From Prevotellaceae bacterium (GTDB lineage: Bacteria; Bacteroidota; Bacteroidia; Bacteroidales; UBA932), in assembly GCA_031258915.1 (NCBI GenBank), contig JAIRMD010000073.1, forward strand, positions 1-6,361: a DNA stretch of 6,361 bases, given 5' to 3'. This document shows, piece by piece, positions 6,136-6,361 of the stretch. The notes beneath the pieces are model-generated. The model made no database searches. It had not been told where the DNA came from and worked only from the letters and a program-made list of their open reading frames with translations. Both the position numbers and the translations under genes were made by a program. How positions within the stretch are numbered: position 1 is the stretch's first letter; every line of letters starts with the position of its first letter.

Positions 6136-6361
6136 ATGGCAACGAAGTATATTTTTGTAACGGGCGGCGTTGTTTCCTCCCTCGGAAAAGGCATAGTGGC
6201 GGCATCTTTGGCGAAGCTGCTACAGGCGCGCGGATTCTCTGTAGCTATCCAGAAGCTCGACCCCTACCTCAACGTCGACCCGGACACGCTGAACCCATAC
6301 GAGCATGGGGAGTGCTACGTAACCATCGACGGGGCGGTAACCGACCTCGACCTTGGCCACT
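6136..6361 (+). CDS. pyrG: CTP synthase, N-terminal part (cut by the right edge)
   Basis: Seventy-five codons are visible. CTP synthase makes CTP from UTP, ATP and glutamine (or ammonia) in the cytoplasm, the last step of de novo pyrimidine nucleotide synthesis. The visible part is the synthetase (amidoligase) domain. It has MATKYIFVTGGVVSSLGKG (the P-loop-like nucleotide-binding segment, residues 1-19), KLDPYLNVDP (40-49), NPYEHGE (53-59) and TDLDLGH (69-75). Asp72, a known Mg2+ ligand of the E. coli enzyme, is present, and numbering matches E. coli without gaps. Two substitutions at normally conserved sites stand out: Gly50 is Asp and Glu68 is Val. The ATG follows a leader of about 20 nt with a T9 tract and an A-rich TAAAA before the start. 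The gene has its own promoter and is separate from the upstream operon. Confidence 0.97.
   Translation, partial: MATKYIFVTGGVVSSLGKGIVAASLAKLLQARGFSVAIQKLDPYLNVDPDTLNPYEHGECYVTIDGAVTDLDLGH

Noticed and set aside
6006..6194. A 62-codon minus-strand frame across the pyrG promoter and start
   Set aside because: It overlaps a well-supported promoter and the pyrG N-terminus on the other strand and has no coding features.

Overview
The window looks like chromosomal DNA of a Bacteroidota bacterium, most likely order Bacteroidales. The evidence is a SusC/SusD outer-membrane pair, several TAnnTTTG (-7 type) promoter motifs, A/T-rich rather than Shine-Dalgarno-rich leaders, and a CTP synthase N-terminus whose NPYEHGECYVT stretch I associate with Bacteroidota. 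I cannot name the genus.

Layout. (1) Positions 1-4327, minus strand: a susC-like TonB-dependent transporter followed after 20 nt by a susD-like lipoprotein that runs off the left edge. (2) Positions 4328-5130: about 800 bp with no conventional gene but a lot of structure. It holds a (TG)26 microsatellite, a 55-codon reading frame on the minus strand that runs through it, a terminator-like hairpin pointing at susC, and an 11-bp tandem repeat just upstream of the susC ATG. (3) Positions 5131-6007, plus strand: a two-gene operon with its own promoter and terminator, encoding a 130-aa HEPN-like protein and a 115-aa protein I do not recognise. (4) Positions 6078-6361, plus strand: promoter, leader and first 75 codons of pyrG (CTP synthase).

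Most interesting reading. The small minus-strand frame (4750 to 4583) starts just after a TACATTTG promoter motif, passes through the dinucleotide repeat as a His-Thr tract, and stops about 40 nt before the terminator hairpin. Losing one TG unit (or gaining two) would put it in a frame that is open for another 100 codons, through the hairpin and up to the susC start. Adding one unit would stop it at once. This suggests a slipped-strand switch in which translation of a leader ORF decides whether the terminator forms ahead of susCD. The sequence elements are directly visible; the mechanism is inference and untested.

The HEPN-like/unknown pair looks like a compact self-contained module, possibly toxin-antitoxin or defence related, but its HEPN-like protein lacks an obvious R-x4-6-H ribonuclease motif. 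The pyrG promoter places a run of nine T at the predicted transcription start, which could allow UTP-sensitive slippage.
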